From the NCBI RefSeq assembly GCF_017569925.1, contig NZ_CP050854.1, forward strand, positions 5,022,001-5,086,000: 64,000 nucleotides of DNA. The letters run 5' to 3'. This document shows, in pieces, positions 10,376-23,826 of this stretch (its first letter is position 1; each line of letters opens with the position of its first letter). A model generated the notes under the pieces. It was not told where the DNA came from. It was given only the letters and a program-made list of their open reading frames with translations, and made no database searches. Source of the stretch: Brenneria izadpanahii. GTDB lineage: Bacteria > Pseudomonadota > Gammaproteobacteria > Enterobacterales > Enterobacteriaceae. The position numbers were made by a program, and so were the translations under genes.

Positions 10376-10399
10376 CCATTATACAACGCAGTATAATGG
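10376..10399. promoter_or_regulatory. Inverted repeat with TATAAT on both strands between rpmE and priA
   Basis: CCATTATAC (10376-10384) and GTATAATGG (10391-10399) are perfect inverted repeats with a 6-base spacer. Each arm read outward contains TATAAT, so this could be a pair of divergent -10 elements for rpmE and priA, or an operator. No good -35 hexamers were found at 17 bp. Confidence 0.35.
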
Positions 10400-10511
10400 C
10401 GGCGAATCATACAGAAACTAACCTCCCGATGCAATCGCATCAACACATTATCATACGCAACATGTACACTAGCGCCTTGCATTAATTCGCGCCTATGCCG
10501 CGGTTGGTTAA

Positions 10512-12740
<2,229 letters not shown>

Positions 12741-12776
12741 CGCTTTTAGCGTCGCCGTCATTGCGAGGCTGGTCGA

Positions 12777-12833
12777 GAAACTGACATCTATCACACTTGT
12801 TATGCAAATTAAGCAGTAAAAATTGCGCGCAAT
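12777..12833 (+). promoter_or_regulatory. Candidate CRP site and palindrome upstream of cytR
   Basis: Around 12780-12795 the pattern CTGA-N6-TCACA matches one CRP half-site perfectly and the other partly. Downstream, ATTGCGCGCAAT (12822-12833) is a perfect 12-bp palindrome that could be a CytR operator, since CytR acts with CRP and is autoregulated in E. coli. Both assignments are inference. Confidence 0.35.
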
Positions 12834-12998
12834 CTGCTTAGACTAGTCACGAAAGCGGTATTCTGAAAGGAATTGCAACACAATGCCGTACAACACAATG
12901 AACACCGTCATCGATAAATGATGGTAGTAACCACGGCCTAAAGGCTGAAAACGCCCCTGGCTACAACGCCAGTTTAGGCTGACGCAAGGAGAAGAGCG

Positions 12999-14042
12999 TT
13001 GGAGCAGAAGAAAGGCATCACCACAGCAACGATGAAAGACGTGGCGGATAAGGCGGGCGTATCAACGGCCACAGTGTCCCGCGCGTTAATGAATCCGGAA
13101 AAAGTGTCCGCGGCCACACGACAAAAAATCGAACAGGCGGTCATTGCTGTAGGATACTCTCCCCACTCCTCGGCCCGAAATCTGAAACGTAATGAGTCAC
13201 GGACCATCCTGACCATTGTTCCCGACATCTGCGATCCCTTCTTTTCCGATATTTTCAGGGGAATCGAATCGACCGCGGCTGAACATGGTTATCTGGTGCT
13301 GATCGGTGATTGCGCTCACCAGCATCAGAAAGAGAAAACGTTTGTCGATTTAATTATTACCAAACAAATCGACGGCATGCTGCTGCTTGGTTCAAACCTG
13401 CCGTTCGATGCAGGCAAAGAAGAGCAGCGTAACCTGCCGCCAATGGTTATGGTCAATGAGTTCGCCCCGGAACTGGAATTACCGACCGTACATATTGATA
13501 ATCTGACGGCCGCGTTTGAAGCCGTGCACTATTTACAGCAGTTAGGCCACCAGCGTATCGCCTGTATCGCCGGGCCGGAGCACGTGTACCTGAGCCAATA
13601 TCGCCTACAAGGTTATATTCAGGCATTGCGCCGCAGTGGAATAACCGTCGATAATCAATATATTATTCGGGGCGCGTTCACTTATGAAACCGGCGCGAAC
13701 GGTCTGATTGCCCTGATGAAGCATCCTTCGCCCCCCAGCGCCATTTTTTGCCATAGCGACATCATGGCGATCGGCGTGCTTGCGCAGGCAAAAAAAATGG
13801 GGTTGGAGATACCGCGCGATATCTCGGTAGTCGGTTTTGATGATATCGTGCAGGCTCAGTATTGCTCTCCGCCCTTAACCACGGTGGCGCAACCACGCTA
13901 TCAGCTTGGGCGAGAGGCGATGCAGTTGCTGCTAGAGCAACTACACGGACACATGGTACACAGCGGCTCTCGGCTGCTGGCCAGCGAGTTGGTCATACGC
14001 GAAAGCACTGCGGCGCTAAATTATTCACGAAACAGGCTTTAA
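12999..14042 (+). CDS. cytR: LacI-family nucleoside-catabolism repressor CytR
   Basis: 347 residues (E. coli 341). The N-terminal LacI helix-turn-helix TMKDVADKAGVSTATVSRALMNPEKVS is followed by a hinge and a periplasmic-binding-like effector domain (IVPDICDPFFSDIFRGIE, TKQIDGMLLLGSNLPFD, AIFCHSDIMAIG). Cytidine is the known inducer, and CytR works as an anti-activator with CRP. I chose a TTG start at 12999 because a clear Shine-Dalgarno AAGGAG (12986-12991) sits 7 bases before it; the next ATG (codon 12) would remove the N-terminal segment and is too close to the HTH. It sits between priA and ftsN as in E. coli. Confidence 0.93.
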   Translation: MEQKKGITTATMKDVADKAGVSTATVSRALMNPEKVSAATRQKIEQAVIAVGYSPHSSARNLKRNESRTILTIVPDICDPFFSDIFRGIESTAAEHGYLVLIGDCAHQHQKEKTFVDLIITKQIDGMLLLGSNLPFDAGKEEQRNLPPMVMVNEFAPELELPTVHIDNLTAAFEAVHYLQQLGHQRIACIAGPEHVYLSQYRLQGYIQALRRSGITVDNQYIIRGAFTYETGANGLIALMKHPSPPSAIFCHSDIMAIGVLAQAKKMGLEIPRDISVVGFDDIVQAQYCSPPLTTVAQPRYQLGREAMQLLLEQLHGHMVHSGSRLLASELVIRESTAALNYSRNRL

Positions 14043-14123
14043 GATTTCAGGAACTGGTCAAATATTTTAGTGTTCAGTAACATGGCATCCTAATTACTTT
14101 ATTTAATTCACAGCGAAACGACA

Positions 14124-14948
14124 GTGGCACAAAGAGACTATGTCAGCCGGGGGCGTTCCAATACGCGCCGGAAAAAGACAACCAGCCGGAGAAAAAGCAG
14201 TTCTTCAGGAATGTCCAAAACCATGATGGCGTTGGCTGTCGCTGTTTTGGTCACCTTTGCGGGCGGCTTATATTTTATCGCCCACAACAAACCGGCGGAC
14301 TCACCTGTGTTGCCGCATCAAAATACGGGCAAAAGCAATGGATTGCCGCCTAAACCAGAAGAACGCTGGCGCTATATTAAAGAGCTGGAAAACCGTCAAC
14401 TGGGCGTCGTTTCCCCCACTGAGCCTTCCGCCGGAGGCGGGATCCAATCGCCGGCGCAGTTGACCGATGAACAACGTCAGCTATTGGAACAGATGCAGTC
14501 TGATATGCGTCGCCAGCCGACGCAGCTCTCTGAAGTGCCCTACAACGATCAAACGCAGGTACCGCGCTCGCAGGTCACCATCAAGCCGCCGGAACAAACC
14601 CGGCCGATAACGCCGCCGCCGGCCGTTCGGGCGCCGACGGCCGTCGCTCCGACCGCGCCAAAGCAAGAATTACCGAAACAGGAAACGGTGAAACAGCCGG
14701 AAGCGGCAAAAACAGAAAAAACGCAGCGCTGGATGGTGCAGTGCGGCTCGTTCAAGAGCGCGGAGCCCGCCGAATCGGTCAGGGCGCAGTTGGCGTTTGC
14801 CGGTATTGAAAGCCGGATATCCTCCAACGGCGGATGGAACCGGATCATGCTGGGGCCCTATAATAACCGCGCCGCCGCCGACAAAATGATACAGCGTCTC
14901 AAGGAGATCGGTACTTCCAGTTGTATTCCGCTCGCCAGTGGGGGTTGA
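14124..14948 (+). CDS. ftsN: Cell division protein FtsN
   Basis: 274 residues with a GTG start (MAQRDYVSRGR). Order: a basic cytoplasmic tail (residues 1-33), a single membrane helix (about 34-53, MMALAVAVLVTFAGGLYFIA), a periplasmic linker rich in Pro and Gln, and a C-terminal SPOR domain (about 200-274) with WMVQCGSFKS and GGWNRIMLGPYNNRAAADKM that binds denuded septal peptidoglycan. The SPOR cysteines in VQCGSF and SSCIPLA can form the disulfide known in E. coli FtsN. Late division protein that triggers septal synthesis. The start codon has only a poor Shine-Dalgarno. Its stop codon overlaps the heat-shock promoter of hslV. Confidence 0.95.
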   Translation: MAQRDYVSRGRSNTRRKKTTSRRKSSSSGMSKTMMALAVAVLVTFAGGLYFIAHNKPADSPVLPHQNTGKSNGLPPKPEERWRYIKELENRQLGVVSPTEPSAGGGIQSPAQLTDEQRQLLEQMQSDMRRQPTQLSEVPYNDQTQVPRSQVTIKPPEQTRPITPPPAVRAPTAVAPTAPKQELPKQETVKQPEAAKTEKTQRWMVQCGSFKSAEPAESVRAQLAFAGIESRISSNGGWNRIMLGPYNNRAAADKMIQRLKEIGTSSCIPLASGG

Positions 14949-14972
14949 AAAAAACCACGCCATCCCCATTTA
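14944..14972 (+). promoter_or_regulatory. Sigma-32 heat-shock promoter of hslVU
   Basis: GTTGAA (14944-14949), a 14-bp spacer and CCCCATTTA (14964-14972) match the sigma-32 consensus CTTGAA-N13-15-CCCCATnT. The -35 overlaps the ftsN stop codon. It predicts a leader of roughly 180 nt before the hslV GTG. Confidence 0.85.
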
Positions 14973-15159
14973 TAAAACCAATATGCCCCGTGGTCAGCAG
15001 GTAATGCCGTCCACTTAAGTCTGATATCAGGGGAAACACGGCGATAACGTTCCCGCAGGGAGGTTTTTCTTCGTGGCCGCGCCCGATTATCTGGCTTTTT
15101 AAACAAACGACATTACGCAGTCAGCGGGGGTCTTTTTATTCGGTAACGGGGACTTACTC

Positions 15160-15690
15160 GTGACAACAATTGTAAGTGTACGCCGCAATGGTCATGTGGT
15201 CATCGGCGGTGATGGACAGGCGACGCTGGGAAATACAGTCATGAAGGGCAACGTGCGCAAAGTACGCCGCCTCTACAACGATCGCGTTATTGCAGGTTTT
15301 GCCGGCGGCACGGCGGATGCCTTTACCCTATTCGAGCTCTTTGAACGCAAGCTGGAATTGCATCAGGGCCATCTGGTGAAAGCCGCGGTAGAATTGGCGA
15401 AAGATTGGCGAACGGACCGTATGCTGCGTCGTCTCGAAGCGTTACTCGCCGTGGCGGATGAGAATGCGTCATTAATTATCACCGGTAACGGCGATGTCGT
15501 GCAGCCGGAAAATGATTTGATCGCGATCGGCTCCGGCGGCCCCTATGCGCAGGCTGCCGCTCGCGCTCTGCTGGAGAATACAGAACTAAGCGCGCGGGAT
15601 ATTGTCGAGAAATCGTTAGGTATTGCTGGCGATATCTGCATCTACACCAACCAGTTCCACACGATTGAAGAACTAGCCTCAAAGGCGTAA
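15160..15690 (+). CDS. hslV: HslV, protease subunit of the HslUV (ClpYQ) complex
   Basis: 176 residues with a GTG start ([14 protein letters not shown]). After removal of the initiator methionine, Thr1 is the nucleophile, as in proteasome beta subunits; Lys33 in GNVRKVRR and [14 protein letters not shown] are family hallmarks. HslV forms a double hexamer that degrades unfolded proteins only when capped by the ATPase HslU. It lies 9 bp before hslU in a heat-shock operon driven by the sigma-32 promoter at 14944. The reading frame is intact, but its partner hslU is frameshifted in this sequence. Confidence 0.97.
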   Translation: MTTIVSVRRNGHVVIGGDGQATLGNTVMKGNVRKVRRLYNDRVIAGFAGGTADAFTLFELFERKLELHQGHLVKAAVELAKDWRTDRMLRRLEALLAVADENASLIITGNGDVVQPENDLIAIGSGGPYAQAAARALLENTELSARDIVEKSLGIAGDICIYTNQFHTIEELASKA

Positions 15691-15699
15691 GGATCAACT

Positions 15700-17030
15700 A
15701 TGTCTGAAATGACCCCGCGCGAGATAGTCAGCGAACTTGATAGCTATATCATCGGTCAGCATAACGCCAAACGCGCCGTAGCCATCGCGCTGCGTAACCG
15801 CTGGCGGAGAATGCAGCTGGAAGAATCGCTGCGTCACGAGGTGACGCCCAAAAATATTTTGATGATTGGCCCGACCGGGGTAGGTAAAACCGAAATCGCC
15901 CGTCGTCTGGCCAAACTGGCCAATGCGCCGTTCATAAAGGTTGAAGCCACCAAATTCACCGAAGTCGGCTATGTTGGTAAAGAAGTCGATTCGATCATCC
16001 GTGATTTAACGGATTCGGCGATCAAAATGGTGCGCCAGCAATCCATCGAGAAAAACCGTAATCGCGCCGAAGAATTGGCCGAAGAACGTATTCTCGACGT
16101 ACTGATCCCCCGGCTAAAAACAACTGGGGCCAACCCGACGAGCATCAAGAGTCGTCAACGGCTCGTCAGAACTTCCGCAAAAAACTGCGTGAAGGCCAGT
16201 TAGACGATAAAGAAATCGAAATCGATCTGGCCGCCGCACCGGTTGGCGTGGAAATTATGGCTCCTCCGGGCATGGAAGAAATGACCAACCAGCTGCAATC
16301 CATGTTTCAGAACCTGGCAGGCCAAAAACAGAAGGCCCGCAAGGTAAAAATCAAGGAAGCCTTTAAGCTGCTGGTGGAAGAAGAAGCGGCCAAGCTGGTT
16401 AATCCGGAAGAGCTGAAACAACAGGCAATCGAGTCGGTTGAGCAACACGGCATCGTGTTTATCGATGAGATCGATAAAATCTGTAAACGCGGCGAGAGCT
16501 CCGGCCCGGATGTGTCCCGTGAAGGGGTGCAGCGCGACCTGCTGCCGCTGGTGGAAGGCTGCACCGTCTCAACCAAACACGGTATGGTTAAAACCGACCA
16601 CATCCTGTTTATCGCTTCCGGCGCCTTCCAGGTTGCCAGCCCGTCGGATCTGATCCCCGAGTTACAGGGGCGTCTGCCGATTCGCGTTGAATTACAGGCG
16701 CTGACGACGGAAGATTTTGAGCGTATTCTGACGGAGCCAAGCGCATCATTGACCGAACAATACAAGGCATTGATGGCGACGGAGGGCGTCAATATTGAAT
16801 TCTCGGCAGACGGTATCCGCCGGATTGCGGAAGCTGCATGGCAGGTCAACGAACGCACTGAGAATATCGGCGCCCGTCGTCTGCATACCGTACTGGAGCG
16901 TTTGATTGAAGATATCTCTTACGAAGCCAGTGAAATGAGCGGTCAAAACGTTACCATTGACGCAGATTACGTACGTAGTCACCTGGATGAATTAGTAGCA
17001 GATGAAGATCTGAGCCGATTTATCTTATAA
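15700..17030 (+). pseudogene. hslU: HslU ATPase subunit, interrupted by a -1 frameshift
   Basis: AAA+ unfoldase that feeds substrates to HslV. Residues 1-138 read in one frame from 15700 ([21 protein letters not shown], Walker [25 protein letters not shown]). Family similarity then jumps to another frame at the C5 run 16107-16111. The first frame reaches TAG at 16201; the second runs without stop from 16113 to 17030 and covers [13 protein letters not shown], the Walker [14 protein letters not shown] and the C-terminal DLSRFIL. Restoring one C gives 443 codons, exactly the E. coli length. Everything else is well conserved, so this is a very recent mutation or an assembly error in a homopolymer. 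Good SD (AAGGAT) at the start. Confidence 0.9.
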
Positions 17031-17064
17031 TCCGTTTTCACGGATCGTCCTGTTAACTGTTAAG

Positions 17065-17092
17065 TGGGAGGCCAAGGCCTCCCATTTGTGTT
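17065..17092 (+). terminator. Terminator after hslU
   Basis: TGGGAGGCC (17065-17073) and GGCCTCCCA (17076-17084) form a 9-bp stem followed by TTTGTGTTT, 35 bp after the hslU stop. Confidence 0.8.
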
Positions 17093-17117
17093 TATGGCGC
17101 TGTCGTTAGAAACTTTT

Positions 17118-17149
17118 TATACCCAATAGATTTTAAGATGGCGGGTATA
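17118..17149. repeat. Short palindromic intergenic repeat, copy 3 (32 bp)
   Basis: TATACCCAATAGATTT at the left end and GCGGGTATA at the right, between the hslU terminator and menA. It matches copies 1 and 2 at both ends with a shorter centre. Confidence 0.6.
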
Positions 17150-17205
17150 TTCATAAACAACGGATGTATTCCTATCGGGAATCGCCAATAAAAATGAAGC
17201 ACACC

Positions 17206-18123
17206 ATGACTTTATTAACCCATAAAAGCAAAACCAAAGCCTGGCTGGACAGTTTGCGTCCTAAAACCTTGCCGTTAGCTTTCGCCTCCATCGTCACCGG
17301 CTCGGCGATAGCGAGCTGGCATAGCAGTTTTAAACCGGGCATCGCGCTGCTGGCTTTGCTTACGGCCGGGTTACTGCAGATTCTTTCCAATCTGGCGAAT
17401 GACTATGGGGATGCGATAAAAGGCAGCGATACCGAAGAGCGTATCGGCCCGCTGCGTGGAATTCAGACGGGCGCGATCACCCTGGCGCAGTTAAGAAACG
17501 CGCTGATAGTCACCATTGCCCTAACCATTATTTCCGGCGTGTGCCTGGTGATCGTCGCCTGTGAAAAACCGACCGATATCATCGGGTTCCTGATTTTGGG
17601 TCTGCTGGCGATTCTGGCCGCCATTACCTATACCGTAGGCAGCAAACCTTACGGTTATATCGGTCTGGGCGATATCTCCGTGCTGATATTTTTCGGCTGG
17701 CTAAGCGTGGCCGGCTCCTATTACCTGCAAACCGGCCATTTCGACAGTATCGTCATGCTGCCGGCCACCGCCTGCGGCTTGCTGGCCACCGCCGTGTTGA
17801 ACATTAATAACCTGCGCGATATCGACAACGATCGCATCAGCGGGAAAAACACGCTGGCGGTACGCCTCGGCGCGCAAAGGGCCCGCTGCTACCACACCAT
17901 GCTGCTGTTATTGGCGCCGGTTTGCCTCGGCTTGTTCGCCATTTTCTATCTGCATAGTCTGGCGGGCTGGCTTTTTATCCTGGCCCTGCCTTTGCTGCTC
18001 AAACAGGCTATTTACGTTCTGCGTGAAACCAGCGCCTTTAGCATGCGTCCGATGCTGGAAAAAACCGTCAAGGGCGCTCTGCTGACCAATATTCTGTTTG
18101 CCGTGGGCGTCATACTGAGCTGA
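17206..18123 (+). CDS. menA: 1,4-dihydroxy-2-naphthoate octaprenyltransferase
   Basis: Integral membrane prenyltransferase of the UbiA superfamily that attaches the octaprenyl chain to DHNA in menaquinone synthesis. The aspartate-rich motif NLANDYGDAIKGSD binds the prenyl diphosphate with Mg2+; the second is NINNLRDIDNDRISGKNTL. Eight or nine hydrophobic segments are visible. I prefer the start at 17206 (MTLLTHKSKTKAWLDSLRPK, 305 residues; E. coli 308); in-frame ATGs at 17164 and 17194 are possible but have no better ribosome site. It lies between hslU and rraA as in E. coli. Confidence 0.95.
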   Translation: MTLLTHKSKTKAWLDSLRPKTLPLAFASIVTGSAIASWHSSFKPGIALLALLTAGLLQILSNLANDYGDAIKGSDTEERIGPLRGIQTGAITLAQLRNALIVTIALTIISGVCLVIVACEKPTDIIGFLILGLLAILAAITYTVGSKPYGYIGLGDISVLIFFGWLSVAGSYYLQTGHFDSIVMLPATACGLLATAVLNINNLRDIDNDRISGKNTLAVRLGAQRARCYHTMLLLLAPVCLGLFAIFYLHSLAGWLFILALPLLLKQAIYVLRETSAFSMRPMLEKTVKGALLTNILFAVGVILS

Positions 18124-18143
18124 CGGACTTATCCGCGGTCTGA

Positions 18144-18734
<591 letters not shown>

Positions 18735-18765
18735 TCCGCATCGATAGCCGCAAATCCCCCGTGGC

Positions 18766-18791
18766 GAAAAGGGCGGCGACGCGCCCTTTTC
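18766..18791. terminator. Bidirectional terminator between rraA and zapB
   Basis: GAAAAGGGCG (18766-18775) pairs with CGCCCTTTTC (18782-18791), with A/T runs built into the stem for both directions. Confidence 0.85.
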
Positions 18792-18799
18792 TGAAAGCG

Positions 18800-19039
18800 T
18801 TAGACTTCTTCCATCTTCCCTAACAGGGCGCGCAGACGCTCCTGCCACATCGTTTGTTCTTCTTTCAGTTGCTCGTTTTCACGCACCAGCGCTTCACGGG
18901 AACTTACCGCAGCCTGAACATCTTGCGACAAGGCGTTGTTTTTTTCTTTCAGCTCTTCAATTTCCATTTGTAACAATGTAATAGTATCAATCGCTTGCTG
19001 AACTTTCGCTTCCAGCTTCTCAAACACTTCAAATGACAT
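18800..19039 (-). CDS. zapB: Cell division protein ZapB
   Basis: 79 residues, almost entirely coiled coil (heptad pattern from [18 protein letters not shown] through LREN-like segments to the end), as in E. coli ZapB. It associates with the Z ring through ZapA and promotes ring assembly and its link to the chromosome terminus. It is convergent with rraA and divergent from glpF, the usual enterobacterial arrangement. Confidence 0.95.
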   Translation of the reverse strand: MSFEVFEKLEAKVQQAIDTITLLQMEIEELKEKNNALSQDVQAAVSSREALVRENEQLKEEQTMWQERLRALLGKMEEV

Positions 19040-19451
19040 TCTTCAAACCCCTTTTAATCGCAAGGCATAAAAATCGGTTAACGCTAGCCCATAGCGTCCG
19101 CTGTGGTCACTATACAACCGCACACCTGACGCGGTGTCCGTTTAATACGCCCATAGACGTAATCCGATGGTGGGACTGACCTGATGACAGGACTGACCAT
19201 AATAGAATTGTATGTAGCCAATGTATCCCTGTCTAGCAGACATCCCATACAGCGCCGAGTGTGACATCTTTTCGTCACAACCTCTATCAGCGCAGACTGA
19301 AAAAGAGCGTTAGCCACTTGTCGCTTTATGTTTTATGTTAATAAATTTAACGCGGAAGTTAACATCGATCAGGGTCATCAATCACCAAAGGACAATAAAT
19401 TAAGCGAATACGCTCATTTTTTTGACGGACAACACACATTTTGATTTCGAT

Positions 19452-19481
19452 ATTTCTCGTTTTCGAACATTAACGATAAAT
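19452..19481 (+). promoter_or_regulatory. GlpR operator upstream of glpFK
   Basis: Positions 19452-19471 (ATTTCTCGTT followed by TTCGAACATT) match 19 of 20 positions of the GlpR operator consensus as I recall it (WATKYTCGWW and its inverse). A further half-site AACGATAAAT follows at 19472-19481. About 100 bp before glpF. The remainder of the 530-bp zapB-glpF intergenic region (19040-19571) is AT-rich, and I see no gene in it. Confidence 0.75.
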
Positions 19482-19571
19482 TCACATCATAAATACATTT
19501 AAAGCAGAGAGTGTCGCTGTTCAGGCACCTTTTCCACCCGGCAGTACCCTACAACCAGCAGGATAATAATT

Positions 19572-20411
19572 ATGAGCCAATCAGAAAATTCAACCCTTAA
19601 AGGCCAGTGTATCGCCGAATTCCTAGGCACCGGCCTACTGATTTTTTTCGGCGTCGGTTGCGTCGCCGCACTAAAATTGGCAGGAGCCAGCTTCGGGCAA
19701 TGGGAAATCAGCATCATCTGGGGTTTGGGCGTGGCAATGGCCATCTACCTGACCGCGGCTATTTCCGGCGCCCATCTCAATCCGGCGGTCACTATCGCCC
19801 TATGGCTGTTTGCCTGCTTTGAACGCAGAAAAGTCATCCCCTACATCCTGGCCCAGATAGCAGGCGCATTCTGCGCCGCCGCACTGGTCTACGGCCTGTA
19901 TTACAACCTGTTCGTGAATTTTGAACAGACGCATAACATGGTGCGCGGCAGCGTAGAAAGCCTGAATCTCGCCGGTATCTTCTCTACTTATCCACACCCC
20001 CTGGTTTCCGTTATGCAGGCGTTTCTGATCGAAATGGTGATCACCTCCATAATGGTGGGTCTGATCATGGCGTTGACCGACGATGGCAACGGCATCCCGC
20101 GCGGGCCGTTGGCGCCATTACTGATCGGTATTTTAATCGCCGTCATCGGCGCTTCTATGGGGCCGCTTACCGGCTTTGCGCTGAACCCGGCGCGCGACTT
20201 TGGTCCCAAACTGTTCGCCTATCTGGCCGGGTGGGGAGAAATCGCCTTCACGGGAGGACGCGATATTCCTTATTTCCTGGTGCCGATTTTCGGTCCCATA
20301 GTCGGCGCCTGCCTGGGAGCATTTGGCTACCGCGCCGTTATCGCCCGTAATCTGCCTTGCGATGTCTGCAAAGCCGACAACGAAACCACTGTACGCACCG
20401 AGAGCCATTAG
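19572..20411 (+). CDS. glpF: Glycerol uptake facilitator (aquaglyceroporin)
   Basis: 279 residues, MIP family, six membrane helices and two re-entrant loops. Both pore motifs are canonical: SGAHLNPAVTIALW and GFALNPARDFGPKL. The GlpF-type arginine follows the second NPA motif (NPARD), and the spacious selectivity filter of glycerol channels fits GWGEIAFTGGRDIPYFLVPIFGP. It lets glycerol diffuse through the inner membrane, where GlpK traps it as glycerol-3-phosphate. SD AGGA about 10 bases before the ATG. First gene of an operon with glpK (53-bp gap), with a GlpR operator upstream. Confidence 0.97.
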   Translation: MSQSENSTLKGQCIAEFLGTGLLIFFGVGCVAALKLAGASFGQWEISIIWGLGVAMAIYLTAAISGAHLNPAVTIALWLFACFERRKVIPYILAQIAGAFCAAALVYGLYYNLFVNFEQTHNMVRGSVESLNLAGIFSTYPHPLVSVMQAFLIEMVITSIMVGLIMALTDDGNGIPRGPLAPLLIGILIAVIGASMGPLTGFALNPARDFGPKLFAYLAGWGEIAFTGGRDIPYFLVPIFGPIVGACLGAFGYRAVIARNLPCDVCKADNETTVRTESH

Positions 20412-20461
20412 ATTCAACGCCACGGTGTTTATTCTTGATATGGTTTAATAACAGGATTTGA

Positions 20462-21976
<1,515 letters not shown>

Positions 21977-21992
21977 CCCGGTCAGACGCAGA

Positions 21993-22014
21993 AAGGGCGC
22001 ATCACTGCGCCCTT
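21993..22014. terminator. Hairpin terminator after glpK
   Basis: AAGGGCGCA (21993-22001) pairs with TGCGCCCTT (22006-22014) across a 4-base loop. The following bases are only moderately T-rich, so strength is uncertain. Confidence 0.65.
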
Positions 22015-22171
22015 GGATTTGATAACAATGCCGCCATCCCCGCCATCTCGGCCGGCGGATCCCATATTCATCGTCCCCGCAGGCAGTCGGCGGGGAGCTC
22101 CCGCTGAGACCGCAAACAACCATCGGCTGATTCCCGCCGGCGCGGAAAGATAACCATCCGGGATTAAGCGG

Positions 22172-23488
22172 TCATTGAGCCTTGCTCGCCATGATCTCTA
22201 TAATCTGGACATCCGTCTGCTGCATTGAGCCGCAGGCCAGCGCGCACAGATTAGCGATAGACTGGTCGACATCATGGGCCACGATGCCTTCGTTGCCGGT
22301 GACCGCGCTGTTATCGAGCGCCATCAGTACCGCTTTATAAGCGGCGGAGACGCTGGTCGAAACTTTCATCGCGCAGCTATTGGACGCGCCGTCGCATATC
22401 ATGCCGCTCACATCGCCGATCATACTGCCGATGGCCATCGCCACTGGTTCGTAACGGCCGGCAATCAACCAGGCGATACCGGCCGCCGCGCCCATGGCGG
22501 CCGTCGTCGCGGCGCACAGCGCCGAAAGCGCGGGGAGCTTGCTATGGATGTAAATGGCCGTCAGATGAGAGAGCATCAGCGCGCGCGCCAGTTTCTCTTC
22601 GCCGCTGCCCAAATATTCCGCCGCCACCACCACCGGCATGGTCGCCGCAATCCCCTGATTGCCCGATCCCGAATTACTCATCGCGGGTAGTACGGCGCCG
22701 CCCATACGCGCATCCGAAGCCGCAGCGGTTCTGATCATGATATCCGAGAGCAAATCATGCGACAGCAATCCCTGCTCGCGCTGACGCGCCAGGGTGGCGC
22801 CGATATGCAATCCATAATGCTTACTCAGCCCTTCACGGGAAAGCGCGGCGTTCAGTTCAGCCGAATCCAGAATAAAGCGAAGGCGCTCAAACTCGACCTG
22901 AGTGGCGAAATCGTAAACTTCCCGCGTCGTTGCCTTTTTAAGACCGCCGCCATCAACATGCGCATCGGCCTGGCAGCCGCCGTTCAAGCGCTCATCGAAA
23001 AGCACCTCGCCATTCTTTTCAATGCGGATAACGTTGGTGTGGCTGCCCGCGATGGTGACCGTAGCGGACGCCTGCTGACTGTACACGGTTACCTGTGAGT
23101 AAAGAATGTCCTCGCAGGGCTGCATCATGCTGACGCTAACGCCGCCTTGCGCCAATAGCGCTTTCCCCGCGTCTATAGCCTGAGGTTCGGCGTAGCGAAG
23201 AACTTCCAGCCCGGCCTGCGGATCGCCGCCGAATGCGCCAACCGCGGCGGCGATGGGCAGACCAACCATACCGGTGCCGGGAACCGACACGCCCATCCCG
23301 TTTTTCATCAGGTTAGGCGACACCTTGGCGGTCACTCGCTCCACCCTCCCCGGCAGATAAGAGGCCGCCAGCGCAGATGCCAGCGCCACTGAAATAGGCT
23401 CGGTGCATCCTACCGCCGGTTTGACTTCCTGCTGTACGACGCGGATAAATTCATTCCACAACGGATTGCTTTCGCGCTTATTCATCAT
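22172..23488 (-). CDS. L-cysteine desulfidase family protein (YhaM/CyuA, UPF0597)
   Basis: 438 residues, matching the YhaM/CyuA family (E. coli 436), related to the alpha subunit of Fe-S serine dehydratases. Family enzymes degrade L-cysteine to pyruvate, ammonia and sulfide using an oxygen-labile [4Fe-4S] cluster. Candidate cluster ligands are visible: Cys28 in AVGCTEP, a cysteine in LSALCAATT and the C-x6-C pair in [36 protein letters not shown] is also a family signature. SD AGGG lies 5 bases before the ATG. In E. coli cyuA is next to cyuP and cyuR; here it is divergent from a GntR-like regulator, so the natural substrate may differ and I give no gene symbol. Confidence 0.8.
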   Translation of the reverse strand: MMNKRESNPLWNEFIRVVQQEVKPAVGCTEPISVALASALAASYLPGRVERVTAKVSPNLMKNGMGVSVPGTGMVGLPIAAAVGAFGGDPQAGLEVLRYAEPQAIDAGKALLAQGGVSVSMMQPCEDILYSQVTVYSQQASATVTIAGSHTNVIRIEKNGEVLFDERLNGGCQADAHVDGGGLKKATTREVYDFATQVEFERLRFILDSAELNAALSREGLSKHYGLHIGATLARQREQGLLSHDLLSDIMIRTAAASDARMGGAVLPAMSNSGSGNQGIAATMPVVVAAEYLGSGEEKLARALMLSHLTAIYIHSKLPALSALCAATTAAMGAAAGIAWLIAGRYEPVAMAIGSMIGDVSGMICDGASNSCAMKVSTSVSAAYKAVLMALDNSAVTGNEGIVAHDVDQSIANLCALACGSMQQTDVQIIEIMASKAQ

Positions 23489-23641
23489 TCATACCCTAAG
23501 CCCACGGAGATCGGCCGATATTTGCCGGCTTTTGCTATGAATAATCATATTCCAGGTTGGATAGAAATTTTTTTCAACTTTCGTCGTCACTCGATGAAAT
23601 AATAGAAAAAATTTCTCCTATTCTTTCCATTCCATTGGTTA

Positions 23642-23653
23642 ATACCTAGGTAT
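23642..23653. promoter_or_regulatory. Palindromic operator candidate for the GntR-like LacI regulator
   Basis: ATACCTAGGTAT is a perfect 12-bp palindrome in the 338-bp divergent region between the desulfidase-like gene and the regulator. The E. coli GntR/IdnR operators have a TACC-GGTA core, and this site has TACC-TA-GGTA. The rest of the region (23489-23826) is AT-rich and shows no gene. Confidence 0.5.
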
Positions 23654-23826
23654 AAGCAAATTTATATAATAAAATTATCTCGCCATAAAAGATGACTGCC
23701 GCATGGATAACCAATTCATCCTGCTATGCGATCGCGCTGATTCCCTGGCAACACGCTTTCCCTTTCAGTAAGCTACGGTGCATAATTGCGTCATCCCCCG
23801 GCGTCATTCCTTCAGGTATGCTTTGC

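Noticed and set aside
16101..16203. Programmed ribosomal frameshift as an explanation of the hslU break
   Set aside because: The site is a simple C run without a known slippery heptamer, and HslU is not known to use recoding; mutation or sequencing error is simpler.
19084..19317. 77-codon minus-strand frame upstream of zapB
   Set aside because: Low-quality translation without motif; it overlaps the zapB/glpF regulatory region.
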